Shown here piece after piece: positions 12,801 to 26,049 of a DNA stretch of 64,000 nucleotides; position 1 is the first letter of the stretch, and each line of letters begins with the position of its first letter. The position numbers and the translations under genes are program-made. This stretch comes from Vanilla planifolia. Lineage: Eukaryota; Streptophyta; Magnoliopsida; Asparagales; Orchidaceae. The notes beneath the pieces were generated by a model. It was given only the letters and a program-made list of their open reading frames with translations. It was not told where the DNA came from and made no database searches. The stretch is from contig CM043868.1 of the NCBI GenBank assembly GCA_023846275.1, positions 17,827,755-17,891,754 on the forward strand. The letters run 5' to 3'.

Positions 12801-15800
12801 AATAGTTCATAATATGAAATTAATATAAGGTTAGTTAGAGTTCAATGCAATGAATCTAAAGAAACTTGTTTTGTAATGTTTAAAGCTCTAATTGTTTTAG
12901 TTGAATTTCCAAAATAAAAAAAATATAAAACAATTCTTTTTAAATAAAATAAGCTTGAAATTTCTTTGAAAAATAAGGATAATTTTAAAAACTAACTCTT
13001 TATCACTTTAGTCAAGCTGTAGGATCTGTAAGAGAGGGATGAATTAAGGAAATTAAGTTAAGAAAGCTAGAATATGTTATGGAAAAAGTTTTTGAATGTA
13101 AGAAAGAGATTGAGAAGAAATTTGAAAGCTAAAGAAGAAGAGTGGAACAACAACCCGGAGTTTAATGGAAGAACATAACAAGTGGGGAGCTATAGTTGCA
13201 GTAAAAGGAGAGGAGAAAGGTTAGCGATTGTTGTAGCAATTTAAGATTATAGAAATGAAGCTATGGCTAGAAGGAGAATTAATAGAGGAAATTAAAAAAA
13301 GCTTTAAGTGCCTACAAGCATGAGGAGAAATATTAGGAAAATTAACTGAAAATAGAGAACACAAAACTAATCTCTAAAAAAATAAAAAAAGTAAATTTAA
13401 ATAATATATAATTTAAGATAATATTTTATTTTATTAAAAATATATTCATGTAATTATATTACATGGTATCATAGTATTTTGTAGTGTTTTGATGTTATAT
13501 ATGAAATACAATTGATATATTATTAGATATATTATAGGCATAGTATGATTGCATTATACTTGTTATATGTTATGTGATAAGAATACTTGAACATAAAGAA
13601 AAGAGAAATATAAGAATGAATGGAATAAAAGATAATGAAAGAAGAAAAAAAAAGAAAGAGATGATATATTTAGGTCATATGAGCATTGTATGTGAAGTGA
13701 AATGAGTGTATAAGAATCTCATAAGAGGGGATAAATTATAAGTTTTAAATTATTTTTATCTACTTTTTGGATTATATTTATCTTTTATATTTTTTTAGAA
13801 ATATTTTATATTTATAAAAAAATTGAGTTTATGTATATTAATTTTTAATTTTTATTATTAATAAAAATAAAAATTAAAATTAAAATGATATAATACAATT
13901 TTTAGATAGTTCAATTCAAACTAAAACCTATGTCCACTACTAACAGAGGTCAAGAAAAACTCTACTATTAGGAAAGTTACAATTTAAGGTTTTTCTTTTT
14001 TGTTTACCTCTAATCTACTTGAAGTTTTTTTCAACGGTTCACTTCCAACCTACATAATTTTACGAGTTCAACTATAACTCGAGTTGTGTGACCTCAACCC
14101 GAATTATGTTTTTTTAACGAGATTAAATTGAACTTGAGCTTTCACAAATATTGGGCCACTCAACCTAAAAGAGAAGGAAAATATAACAAAAACATTTTTG
14201 AAAAAAATGTACTACTCTTTATGCTTGTTTATGAATAGAGAAATATACAATGATCTTACAATTATGAAAAAAATGAGAAAATAAAAGCTTAAAAGATTTA
14301 GATATAATTAAAAGAATTTGAATTTTCAAATAATATTAAGCAAAAGTATGTTACAAAGAGATTTTATATGAATAGAATATCGTGTAATACTTCTTGGAGA
14401 TCTTAAAATATTTTTCACATTCATTAATAATTTCATTAATAATTGTTGGGTTTATATAAAAAAATTTTGAACATAGTCTTCAAAAAAATTAAGAAAAAGA
14501 TATTTCAAAAGCTATCACCAAACAACCTAAAAAGTATTTCTAAATAGCTTTCATAATAGCTCAAATAACAACTAGGGATTGAGCCTTAAGACAAGATCGA
14601 CCACAACTATTGGATTTGATCAAAGATGGTCTGAACTGTTAGATCAATGAATATAAAAACAGATGAGTTATGGATGATTAGATCAAGATGGATTAGATTT
14701 AGGCCACTGATCACATCAAATGACATTTAAATTTTTTATGGATCAACGATAAGGGCTAATTAGATCATAGTTTTAGGATTCAAAATGAATAACTCTAAGC
14801 TCTATTCAGGGATGGGTTGTTTAACAAGGCTGAAGGAATGTTAACTATTCGATAAAATTGGATGAGCTTTTGGCCATCCAATCTGAGCCTTGAAGTAAAG
14901 CTTATAAAAAGGTGAGATCTTAGCCATCTGATTAACGCTTGGATGGTGGGATTTCACATATGCTTTAAGTAATGTGGCAGTGAAGGAATTTAGTCCAAAA
15001 TTACAGGAAGTCAAATAGTTTTCTCTTTATAATATCTTTTGTGTGCATCTAATGAGAGTCGAAAGATAAGGCTAGCTCCCCCCTTATGCACTTAGGATTT
15101 CATCACATATGTTACTAGTATGCTTACAAGTTTATTCATGATTATGGGTTTGACAGTATTGCATTTTGATCAATATCAAGTTCAATCCGAGTTGGTTTCA
15201 GTAGTCTCCTGACCTAAGGCATTTCAAGCTTGTATAAGCTTGATTGGTCCAAGTGTTTCGCATTGGGGTCACGCTCGGGGTATTGACTTAGGATATATTT
15301 TTTTTAATTAAGAAAACAAAATTATTTTTGCTAAATTTTATTTTTTTAATTTAACATAAATGAAATTTGATAAAAATGCATAAGTGAAATTATAAATGAT
15401 TTCTAAATCAAGAAAATGATGAACAAATCAGATGCATAAATTAGGATTTAAAAGTGAAATGAATTGAGATATATTTTATAATCAACAAGTTAATATTCTA
15501 TTTCTTAATAAAAAAATCTTTTCAAAGTTGATGCATATATCTTTAATCCTTAAGGCTTGTTGAAACCCTAAAGTGTTTTGAAGACAACTAATTCATCATC
15601 TTCAAAAGTACATAACTTATTCTTCATAAATAAATCTAACTCATATTAAATAAGCACACATAATAAAATACTAAATATTTATAACTTAATTCATTAAACA
15701 CAAATGTGACCTAATAGTAGATAGATTAGTCATAATATTATTATGTATGAGATAACATGGTGATAAATCATAAGAAAAAATTTGATATTTGATAAGAAAT

Positions 15801-16450
15801 GATATTATAACTTTTGGAGATAGTATATCATGACTATCATGATATATGATTAGACATTAACATATCATGATATATGATTAAAGAGCTTATTCTTAACTAG
15901 AGTTATATGAAGAGCATGATGTGCTAAGTTTTATAATAACTAATACTATGTGTAGGACTAATGTATAGAGATGATGTGATTGATATGACTAGTTAACTAT
16001 AGTATATTTATTGATTAAGACCTAGATATGATATGGTGATAAGATATGATTGGATTATATGAATATAGGATGATGACGATTTAAGAAATTTGAGCTCTTA
16101 TATATTTAAAATATCTTGACATGAGAAATGATGAAAAAAGAAAGATTAAAAAATAATGATGAAAATAAATATGTCATTATTATAAAAAGTATAAGTTGCT
16201 TATTTGTATTTTATATATGACAATATATGATATTCATTTATTTTCTTAAGATATTTTTTATATAAAAATTCATTTATTAAGCTTTGTAATGCTTAATTCT
16301 TTAAATTATATGTTAAGCCATAGACACAAAGATAAAAATCTCTAAGTGACAAGTGAGTTATGAGTTATATTATAGAGAGACATGTGCTATTATATCATGT
16401 TTATGATAAAATTATACCTGATAAGTTATAGAGATTTTTAGTGACATGTA

Positions 16451-16476
16451 ATATATATATATATATATATATATAT
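16451..16476. repeat. (AT)13 microsatellite
   Basis: Uninterrupted run, read directly. Confidence 0.9.
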
Positions 16477-16578
16477 GACGGTTGATTCTTTGTTATTATG
16501 GAACAATTATGTTTGTTTATAAGAAATGGTTTACGAAATTGAGTTTTACCATAATCTTCATTTAGCCATATATTTGAT

Positions 16579-16591
16579 TCTCTCTCTCCCT

Positions 16592-16677
<86 letters not shown>
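16579..16677. repeat. Compound (TC)n-(TA)n microsatellite
   Basis: A TC-rich tract (16,579-16,594) runs into about 41 uninterrupted TA units (16,595-16,677). The same TC-then-TA layout occurs at 48.73-48.82 kb. Confidence 0.9.
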
Positions 16678-16679
<2 letters not shown>

Positions 16680-16689
16680 ATTTATCTTA

Positions 16690-19600
16690 ATTTTTATATT
16701 ATCTTTTAATTAATAGTAAGAAAAGATTAAGAGAGCATAATAGGGTAATGTTAGAGTCTTTAGATTGATAGCAATTTGCGAGTGAGTATACTATCATAAA
16801 CTATATATTTATACATTATTTATTAATGAATATTGGATATAATTAGATGGTGTTGTATGAAATTTCTTGAATTAAAAAGAAGAAATAGAAAGAGGAATAA
16901 ATTATATAAGATAGGTTGAGCAAGATCAAGTTAGAATAGAATTTTAAGAAAAATAAAATAAGGAAAGGAATATGCAAGCATTATAGCAACTATTCATTTC
17001 AGAATATTTTGAATAATAAAGAGGAGAATTTTAAGAAAGTTGAAAGTATTAAGATTAAAATAGGACCCTATAACAATCAACTTAATAAAGGTGTAGTTAA
17101 GTTTAAATATATGAAAAGTCATGTTGAGGAACTAGATGTTAAGTAGAGAAAGTAATTGTGATATTTTAATTTTGAAAAGTAAGGTTATACAACTTTAGTA
17201 TGCCCTTGTGTAAGAAATGGAATAGAAAGGACAATTATATTATAGCATAATAGTAGTAGAGTTATGACATGAGATAGAGGTATTTCATTTCTTATAGCTT
17301 CATATGAGCCCATCATAGAATAATTAGATGATACCAACATTGTTAATATGGTCATATATATGATTTATTTTTAGTACTTTTTGTCATGATATTATATAAT
17401 TATGGTATCCATTATGTTTTATACTTTAGGTGATATTTATGATAAAGTAATAATATTATTGAAATAAAGTATTTGAAGGATATCCTATTATTAGCTATTG
17501 CTAAGCATGAGACTAAAATGAAGCTTCTTGTAGAATAACTTGTTTTACTCTCTTAAAAGATTTCTTGTGATAGATATGGAATGATTATGTGAGTACAAGT
17601 TTTTTTTGGGTAAAGAGGAAGTTAAAATTTGAAATAATGGATGAAGGAGAAAGTGTAATGATATTTGTTAAAAAATAAAAAGAATTAAGAATTTCTTGAT
17701 TTCTCTATAGTAGATATAAATAATTTGTTTAAATATGGAATATGTTGATAAAGTGCAAATAATTACATGAGGTCAAGAGAATTTATGAATTCTCTAAATA
17801 TAGAAGTGAAAATTTAAGAGAAATTATAATAGAGATAACATTTGAGGGTTTTGTGTGGTATGATATTCATAGGTAGTAATTTAAGATATCATAAATATAG
17901 AATGAGAAAAAAGATTGATTATATATTGTTTCCTTATATTTTAATTATATAAAATATATTAATGACTAGAGTTAATATGATATAGTTTGAATGAATAATG
18001 GCAAACAAAAATGAAATATATAGTATATAATATGTATTAGAATACAAAAAATAGAATATTAAATAAAAAAATAATAAAATATTTAACTCTTGATTTTGAG
18101 AAGGAAAATAAAATAAGGGATTAAATCAATGTAGTAAGAACCTATTATGAAATAATTTGAATATTGTTATAAACATTATAAATAATTGATAGCTACAGTA
18201 ATTTGATTATGAGATGATAAATAAAAAAAATATTGGAGCAATTTTGAATAATATATTTGAAATTTTGTACAAAAATAAATTTATTCAGTAATGACTGAAA
18301 ATTTCTAGAGCTACATAGTCAAATAACGCTTAATATAATTGGTTTAAAAAAACAAGGAATAAGAAATTACTATTAATAATTATAAGAATTGATGTTGTAG
18401 TTAATTATATGAATTTAAATCCTTATTTTGATTATGACTTTAAGAATCATACTTTTTTTGATCCCTTAAAGTAAAATCAAAATAGATGTTAAAAAGATAG
18501 TTTAGTATATCATTTATGACGAAGAATATGGAAGATAATAACTCTATTGATACTGAATTATATGATAGCATCAACAAATCTTATACAAAATGATTTCAAT
18601 GAGAGTAGCTTTGATGTACAAAGATATTTTATGTTAAAAGTGAACAACAAAATTATTTGGAAAAATGAAGGCTATATGAATAAGACAAGTCATACACATA
18701 CATACATACATATGAGTATATTTGAACTAAGGAACACTTAACAAAAAAATTGATAGGTAAGAATTAGTTCTACTCATATGGAGCATATTTAGTTTTGGCC
18801 ATGATTAGTGTTTTTATGATTTCCAAAATTAAGTAATTGTGATTATAAAATAATAAATATTAAAGCTACAATTGATGTTATGAGTTTCTATGAATTAGCA
18901 TATACCAAGCATTGCAATAATTGTTAAAGAAAGTTAAGAGATTGAGAAAATGTGAATGCTTAACATAAATAAGATGGTAACGAGGAAAGGATGCGATAAA
19001 ATAAAGATAAAAGGTTAATGGACAGAAAAGTGATATAGTATGATGATAGCTCAATTTGATGAAAAACAAATGACCTTTAAGGATCATAAGTTCTAATTAA
19101 AAAAATGTAAATAAATGTGAAACTATTATGTCAACTATCTATCAAACTTTATTGGACATACTTTATTATAGAAGATTTGTTTTATGATGTAAAATTTTAA
19201 AAGTTAATTTAAAATATTAATGATAGTTAGGTATATGATTTTACTTGGATGATAAAGATATATTAAGATTTTAAAGTTATTATGATTGCCCAAACATTCG
19301 TAGGTAAGGCACTTATTGATGAAAGAAGCATATAACTCTAGATAGGTAATTAATTTTAGAGGAAATAAAATGTATTTGTAATTGAAATAGAAATATTGGC
19401 AGCATGGTCTAAAAAGTGATTTAGCATAATTTATTTAAAAAGTGTTTAATTTGTTTGCACATAAAAAGAGAACAATAAAAATCAAGGAGATTATTTCAAC
19501 AATTACAAATTTTAGAAGGGGAATGAAAGGAATTGCTATAGATTTTGTTGTTGGATTGTGTACATCATCTACAAAGTCATGTTTATATATGAGTTGTTAT

Positions 19601-20170
19601 AGACAAATTAGTTAAATGTGCATATCTCTTAGCAATTAGAGTAAAAACTTTGGTAGAACAATTGATAGACACAAATTTTATTAATGATGTTAGTGAAAAA
19701 CTAAAGTTAATCATTTAAAGAATGCAAACTAGTTAGGAAAATGAAATAATTTGATGTGAATCATAAAACTTTCTAAATTGTAGGAAGGAGAGCTTGTTTT
19801 CATAATTACTAATTCTACAAAAAGTGATTATTAGATTTGGTAAAGTGGGACTGGTGACATCTTATGTATATTAGTTCTTTCTTGAATATAAAAATAGTAT
19901 TTTAAGTAGCATATATGATAGCTTTACTAATAATAATTTATTGGAATCATGATGTTTTTAATGTGGTCTTACTAAATAAATATATGTTAGATCCAACACA
20001 TGTCATCAAATATGACATAGACGAAATTGAAATTCAAATTCTAAATATGAGAGTTAAAGTATTGAAAAATAAAATGGTTCTCATGATTAAAGTATTTGCT
20101 CAAATCAAACTCAAAGACTATTAATGTGAGAAGTAGATTAGATATGCAATCCACAAGCTCATAATTACTT
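16690..20170 (+). mobile_element. Ty3/gypsy (chromovirus-like) relic, internal region, broken
   Basis: The order on the + strand fits gag to integrase: a degenerate zinc-knuckle-like stretch near 17,160-17,210 (GYTTLVCP), an unreadable protease/reverse transcriptase zone, integrase near 19,530 (GIAIDFVVGL, compare IAMDFVVGLP), and a clear 3' end at 19,915-20,124 where NKYMLDPTHVIKYD matches the LRKYV.DPSHVI block after integrase, followed by LKNKMVLMIKV. Heavily broken (dozens of breaks), old. Confidence 0.65.
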
Positions 20171-20530
20171 TAAATTTTAGGATAACAGTTTTGTAAGAAG
20201 AGATTGTAACATTATAGAAATTTCTATTAAAAGGAGAGATTATAACATCCACAATAAATTTTATACAATATATTGTAAATAAATAAATAAATATATTTAA
20301 TATTGTAAATATTTGTAATTGAAGTAATAAAGCTTGTATTTATAGAAAATGATGTGATAAAATAAAATAATAATCTTTTAAGTATCTCATAAAATAATAT
20401 AATATCATCCTTTTTTGAGTAGTAGTTTGGTATTTATATGTTTATTCGTAATTATCTCAATTTTTATGTTATTGAGTTTTTCGGAAGAAAAGATAGGAAG
20501 GCATGATAGCGATTAACTTATCAAGTTCTT
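20170..20530 (+). repeat. LTR-like segment, 3' side of the composite Ty3/gypsy relic
   Basis: It follows the pol 3' end. ATAACATCCACAA near 20,242 resembles the TGTAACATCC start of Del/Tekay LTRs. Its middle matches 12.69-12.79 kb. Its end (AATTTTTATGTTATTGAG, then AGAAAAGAT.GGA.GGCAT) matches 16.69-16.76 kb. Confidence 0.45.
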
Positions 20531-21505
20531 TTTCTTAATGAATTGGTGCAAAGTTTTGTTTGATTTGGTTGATATATGATTTTCACATCATAATACTTAA
20601 TTAGTTCAAGTCAATGATATTGACTTAGATTTAATTCCTTTATAGTAAACATATATTTTATGCTTGAATAATCTATATATATTTTACATTTTAATTTAAA
20701 AAGATAACACATCCCAACTTTTGACACAACAAAAATCATGCAATTTCAAATCTTGATAGAATATTTTCTTTCATTTTACCTTAATTGTCAAAAAGCATAG
20801 AGAAAAATATTTTCATTATGGCTTTAATATATGACCCAATTATTGAATAGATGCATTAATATAGACTTAAAAACCTTAAAAAGATATAAAAAAAAGCTAA
20901 CATAGACAAAAAAATAAATAATCTTTCATGCACTAAAGCTTCCTTTACACTCTTAATAGGCCTTAATCATTCCACTGTCGTTAAAATCTTTTGAGAATCT
21001 ACTAATATACCACCAACATTAATCATATGCCACTTGACAATAAAAAATTATGATGAGGAAACTTAGAATTATAATTTGTGTTACCTTAAAATCTTGAATA
21101 CAAAATGTGTTTATTTCACATGCTATTCGTACAATTTTCCAATAAATCAGAATATATTCTATGAAAAGATTACAAGCTAATCAATATGTGGCTTTAATAA
21201 TATGTTTAACCAATATTTGTAATAAAAGCACTTATTAATCAAAAGAATAGAACTAGGAATTTATAATGTTAAATATAATTTTTAGAATATTTTCATTCAT
21301 AAATTTTAATTGATTATTTTAAGAAATATAAGAGTAATGTTTATAAGAGGGGGGAATAATTTAAGCCAACACAAATAACTCAAAAAGATTTTATAATAAA
21401 TTATTTTAGATTCTTAATCTTATTGGATCTTATAACAAATATATTTATAAAATAATATTATACTTTTTAAAACTAGTTGTGTTATAATACAAATAAAGTA
21501 AAGTA
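20531..21505. other. AT-rich intergenic DNA, nothing firmly recognised
   Basis: The - strand reading around 20,700-20,850 has a few retroelement-like phrases, but no block good enough to call. Confidence 0.35.
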
Positions 21506-21509
21506 CACA

Positions 21510-21780
21510 TGAGAGTTTTAAATGTTTTGATTTAAACTAAGATCTACATCTATTACTAGACAAATGGTTTGGTAATCCATTAAATACCAGTTTAATAAAA
21601 GTTTACAATGCCATGTTAATAAAATCCTATAATACTAGTTTGATAAAATCTTATAACATTATTTTGATAAAAGCTTATAATATTAGCTTAGTATAAGACC
21701 ACCACAACAGCTTAATAAAGACAACAACATTAACTTCATAAAAGTCTATAATACAAACTTGATAAAAATATATAATTGTC
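21510..21780. repeat. Motif copy followed by a degenerate short tandem array (about 26-bp units)
   Basis: TTTAAACTAAGATCTACATCTATTA (motif part at about 21,531) precedes about eight units of the form TTTGATAAAATCTTATAACATTA between 21,590 and 21,775. The units are imperfect, with some spacing drift. Confidence 0.55.
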
Positions 21781-21954
21781 TTAACTAAAAGTAATAAAAA
21801 TAAAATAAAATGTCCCAACAATGGGATAAGAAGACAAAATAAAAACTCAATACAATTGATCCTACAACCTAATCATAATTTAAAATAAGAAACACACTAT
21901 AACTATAATAAAATTAATATAAAAAGATATGCAATAAATTTTAAGTATCTAAAA

Positions 21955-22130
21955 AATATATTACAACTTAGCCTAATGAAGGAAAGGCTATGAGGAATGT
22001 TCTAAGCTAATGCAATTGTTTCGCACTCCTTTCCAAAGTATAAAGTACAACTTAACTTAATGAAGGGAAGGCTATGATGAATGTTCCAAGCTATATGCCA
22101 TGGTCTTGCACTCCTTTCCAAAGTATGACT
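21955..22130. repeat. Tandem duplication, about 84-bp period
   Basis: Both units contain ACAACTTA, TAATGAAGG, AAGGCTATGA, GAATGTTC and CGCACTCC or GCACTCCTTTCCAAAGTAT. They run about 21,961-22,043 and 22,046-22,128, roughly 83% identical by eye. Confidence 0.75.
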
Positions 22131-22139
22131 ATAATGTTT

Positions 22140-22940
22140 AATACCTTTACTAAGATATACAGGTAAATATTAACCTTTACTCCAATGTTAATGGCCTTTA
22201 AATTGCCTTAAGAATACTCTCAAATGACTCCATGACTCCTTTTAGAAGATATGTCAAAACCAGTAAAAAGTAGTCATTACTTATATTCTTGAACTGATCG
22301 TATTATATGGTATAATTAATCATGCAAATACAATACTATATTAAATTATCATCCAATCAATCACAAGATTTAATTATTTCATTTTTATCTTCAATTCAAT
22401 TTTTTATCTCTTAGGGAAATGATTTAGGATGCAAGATCATACATTGATCACTCTTTAACAAGAATTTTCATACTCATTATAACATATTGTATTCACATGA
22501 GAGTCATATTCCTATAATGCAATATTTACTCAATGTATGACTAAGTCCTATTACTATGCTCTCAAGTTAAATGGTATTATACAAATATCAATGTGATATT
22601 GCATGCATATAATGGAAGTTAGCTTACTTATAACTTAAGTCCTAAATGATCACTACACTAATGTGCTATTCGTGCAAATATGAAGCAATGTTGGTACTTA
22701 TATGTCACAAATCTCCTGTTCAAAAACTTAAAATCGCCTGGTCTAGTTTCATAACTTATCTTTTTAATGAATGAAACATACAATTATATAATGTAACATC
22801 GTACTATATAATAATGACATTATACATGTAGTACACGTACAAATAGTACATTCTCATTACTAAAACTAAGGACACCCAAGATGACACACTATTTGACCTA
22901 TAAGTAAGTTAATTGTATGATATAATGGGGTACCATACAT
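22140..22940. other. AT-rich repeat-like DNA, unassigned
   Basis: Many phrases such as CATGAGAGTCATATTCCTATAATGC give an LTR-like feel, but no partner copy was found. Confidence 0.3.
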
Positions 22941-22949
22941 ATACAATTA

Positions 22950-23780
22950 GTACATATAAGCCTTCTTCACTCAAATCATTTTCTTAATTCTTTCATTATT
23001 TAGCCATGATAATTAATACAACTTATTTTGAAAGTATACATAAGACAAAGACGAATTGTTTGCATAAAGCTAAAATCTATGAGTAAAATATATTTGAAAT
23101 CATTTGAGTACTCTCATTCAATTCTTATCGATACCTAAGTATCTCAAGAAAATTATTATAGGCTTTAATTTTCTATACTAATAAAGTTAATGACTTAATA
23201 GATATTTTCTCCTTGTGCTTTTGGAGCTTATGTTTTTCATGTTACCAATTTTGATTTACATCCAAACATTACTGTTAAAGCTCCTTAAGTCAAATATATG
23301 AATTATTTATTAAATTTTGAGATGTATGATTTAAAATCAATACTTAAGACAAACTTTAATGAACATAATATAATAATTTTAATATCATCAAACAAGTAGT
23401 GTAATGATCTTGGGTATAATAAATAATGTGTAAAGAAACTATGAATCAAAGTAGGACTTTTAATAAGAGAGAATATGTGTTAGAATATATTCATCTTAAA
23501 AGATTCGTCACTATTAAAGTTAAAAAAATATATGTAAGAGCTTATAGTCTGTTTAAGATCATTAAAAAATTGAATCCCATTCATCATATTCTAAAGTTGT
23601 CACTCGAAATGCTTATTAACAATTTCTTTAATGTTGAAAATCTATGGTTATACATGGGTGATGTATATGAAAAAAATTTTGAAGTTAACTCTTCAACAAA
23701 TAGGTTAAAGTATAACCAAACTTTTATAAATATCTGTGTTAAGTTTTTTTTAATAATATTTTGATTGATATTTCTTTCTA
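22950..23780 (+). mobile_element. Ty3/gypsy relic, pol C-terminal region
   Basis: An open stretch of 112 codons (23,426-23,764) carries YSLFKIIKKLNPIHHILKL and NNFFNVENLWLYMGD. They match the GPFKIL.KIN.NAY...LP and STFNV.DL..Y.G blocks that follow integrase in Ty3/gypsy polyproteins. Upstream sequence is unreadable and downstream sequence may hold remains of a chromodomain-like tail. The relic is partial and no LTR pair is seen. Confidence 0.7.
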
Positions 23781-25190
23781 GTCTTTATGTTCTTCATAAG
23801 TTCTTTCCTCTTTTGTGAGATTACCCACCATTAAAGGATTCTTTGTTGATTATGAAGGATATTAAGGTATTTCAATCATATTCACTAAGTTTTTGCTTTT
23901 ACTTCAATTTTGTGAAGTATAATTCTTCTTAATAAGGGTGATTGATGCTACATATCAAGCAAATTTAGTAAAGCCTAGGAAGTTGGAGGTCTATGTTCAT
24001 TGAAAGCTAGGGATTAGATCACAAACAAAATTAGAAAAATGATTCATGAAGTTTTCTTATATTATTAGATTTTAATTGAACATTTATGAAACCTAAAGTT
24101 ATTCCTTATTTTGTTTCTATACACTTATTCATTTAAGTTGTTCTTTATTATTATTTTATTAGTTTTTTGGATAAAGGAATAGTTTGGTGCTTTCATTTGG
24201 ACTTCCTTCTTACACTTTGTTTATACCTTATTATGAAATGAAAAAGTATAGTTTTGATTTATTATTAATACAATCAATCTATTTCTCTTAACATTGATAA
24301 TGACAATTGGCTCCCTTTTTCTACCCTTAACCAACAGGCTTCTCCCTTGTCTTACCATATGTACCCACTTTTTAATTCTCAATAATCAACATGAAACCAC
24401 AAATCCATCTTCCATTAACAACATTCTTTAATCACTTCCCTAATTCATGCTCATTACCACTTAGACTTCCTTTGAGACCCCTTCGTGAGTTGCACATCAC
24501 TGTCTTGATCCCATTCAAAATTACACAACCATGTTGCCTTTGTTGTCACAAAACCTTCTTTGATCCCTCTTGATATCACCCCTTTCAAAGCCTTAACCTT
24601 GGTGTCACATGTAATTTACACCCATAATTAACCACATATATAGTCCTTATTGCTCACAAACTATCCATTCTCTAAGATCCATTGAATCTCATAGATTAGC
24701 TCTACAAAATCTCATATTGTTCTCATTGTCAATACCTCAAAGATGATCACATCAACGTCATGCCTAACATGTCATAAATCTAAACCACACTATTAAGTCT
24801 ATCAAGATGCCACTGATCCTCCATTGTTGCCATTATTTTCATGCATTCTGACTACCAATAACCACCACTAGCCACCCTTCCTCACTTCTAAGTGTGAGCT
24901 ATCATAGCTTTTCTATTCCTACACCACTCCATCCAAAGAAATCACATCTTATTGTATTAAGAAGAGATTTTTGATATTTAATTAAAACTCAAAACTATGA
25001 TAGTATTCTAAAATATCAAATGAAAATTCATTTGTAGGTTATTTCTATGAAAAATTTTGCTAAATGCAAAGTTGAATAAAAAACCTCAAAAAAACAAAAA
25101 ATTTTGTGGTTGCCCCTAAATATCTTCATCTAGTAAAAGGTAAAATTCTATTGCACTATTACGTATAAGAACTATGTAAACATTTTGAGA
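23781..25190. other. Intergenic DNA with an unassigned GC-richer part
   Basis: The stretch 24,300-24,950 is richer in C on the + strand than its surroundings and holds a 60-codon ORF (24,391-24,573) with many Pro, Leu and Cys residues. I recognise no domain. It could be an unrecognised repeat or a dead gene. Confidence 0.3.
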
Positions 25191-25199
25191 TTTGGCTAT

Positions 25200-26000
25200 A
25201 CATCCTCATCTTTAGACTCTTCTTCTAAAGTTTCTTCCTTTATCTTTCATGCTATTGTTTACTCTTTTTTTATTTTATTCTTTTGAATAAACATTTCTTC
25301 TTCTTTTATCCTCCCCATCTCTATCTTATTGGTCATGAGTTTATCCATCAAGTCATCTAATATCATAATAAAAATATTCTTAAAAATCTTGATGGTAGCG
25401 CTTAAAAGATCATACTCCTTTGACAAAATTCTAAGAATCTTCTTTACCTATTCATTTATAGATATAAGATCTACTAAACTAGCAAATATATTTAGTAATA
25501 TTAGTAAATCTAGTAAATATATTTTTAATAGATTCATTAGAAAGTATTATAAATATTTCATAATCATGTGTTATTATATTTATTTTATTTTCTTTAAATA
25601 AAGATATACTTTCATAAGTTATCTTTAATTTATGCCAAATTTTAAAAGTTGTTTATAAATTCATTATTCTATTAAACTCAATAGCATTTAAAATATAATG
25701 TAAAATATTTGCAATCTTATCATTTAATTATACTCTATATTTTTCTTCTCATTTAGTTTACTAAATTATTTAGGTATTAATACACTTTGTGAATTGTACC
25801 ATGAAAAATTTGAATAGAGTATGCACTAGCTCCTATATTTTCTTATATATTGGCTTTAAGTGATTGGTCATCCCAATCTTTTAATAAAGATAATAATCAC
25901 TATAGAATAGTTGTGTCTTATTAGAAGATGTATATTCACTCAAACTTGTTGAAGCATCTACTTGAGCTATTAATTTTTCTAAAAAATTTCTTCTCACTAC
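25200..26000 (-). mobile_element. Ty1/copia gag relic (UBN2-type), broken
   Basis: The - strand reads KINIITHDYEIFIILSNESI then FTRFTNI (about 25,480-25,600), matching KI.ML.H.YE.F.M...E.I..MF.RFT.I of plant copia gag (SIRE/Tork-like). Upstream, a WHKLK segment fits the IWD.L position, and a Lys/Glu-rich tail lies near 25,250-25,330. It has many breaks. No pol is seen beside it. Confidence 0.7.
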
Positions 26001-26049
26001 AAAGGGGAAATACTTTGATACTAGTTGAAGTATAATTCAACAAAAAAGG

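Larger units (their letters stand above)
12800..16690. mobile_element. Sequence separating two LTR-like pieces: nested insertion or long LTR interior
   Basis: It contains a motif copy at about 13,893-13,940, a purine-rich patch at 13,020-13,320, a promoter-like patch with GCTTATAAAAAGGTGAGATC near 14,900, GATCNGATGGT-type phrases at 14,590-14,900, and AT-rich ATGATATATGATTA repeats near 15,840-15,880. No coding domain was readable. It is either an element inserted into the 5' LTR or the body of a long Del/Tekay-type LTR whose partner lost its middle. Confidence 0.4.

Noticed and set aside
19915-20124. 69-codon ORF as a stand-alone gene
   Set aside because: Its content matches the end of a Ty3/gypsy polyprotein and continues the relic upstream, so it is part of a fossil.
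24391-24573. 60-codon Pro/Leu/Cys-rich ORF
   Set aside because: No known domain or conserved pattern. It is explained by local C-richness.
25329-25601. 90-codon + strand ORF rich in Ile, Lys and Phe
   Set aside because: It is the opposite strand of the copia gag relic.
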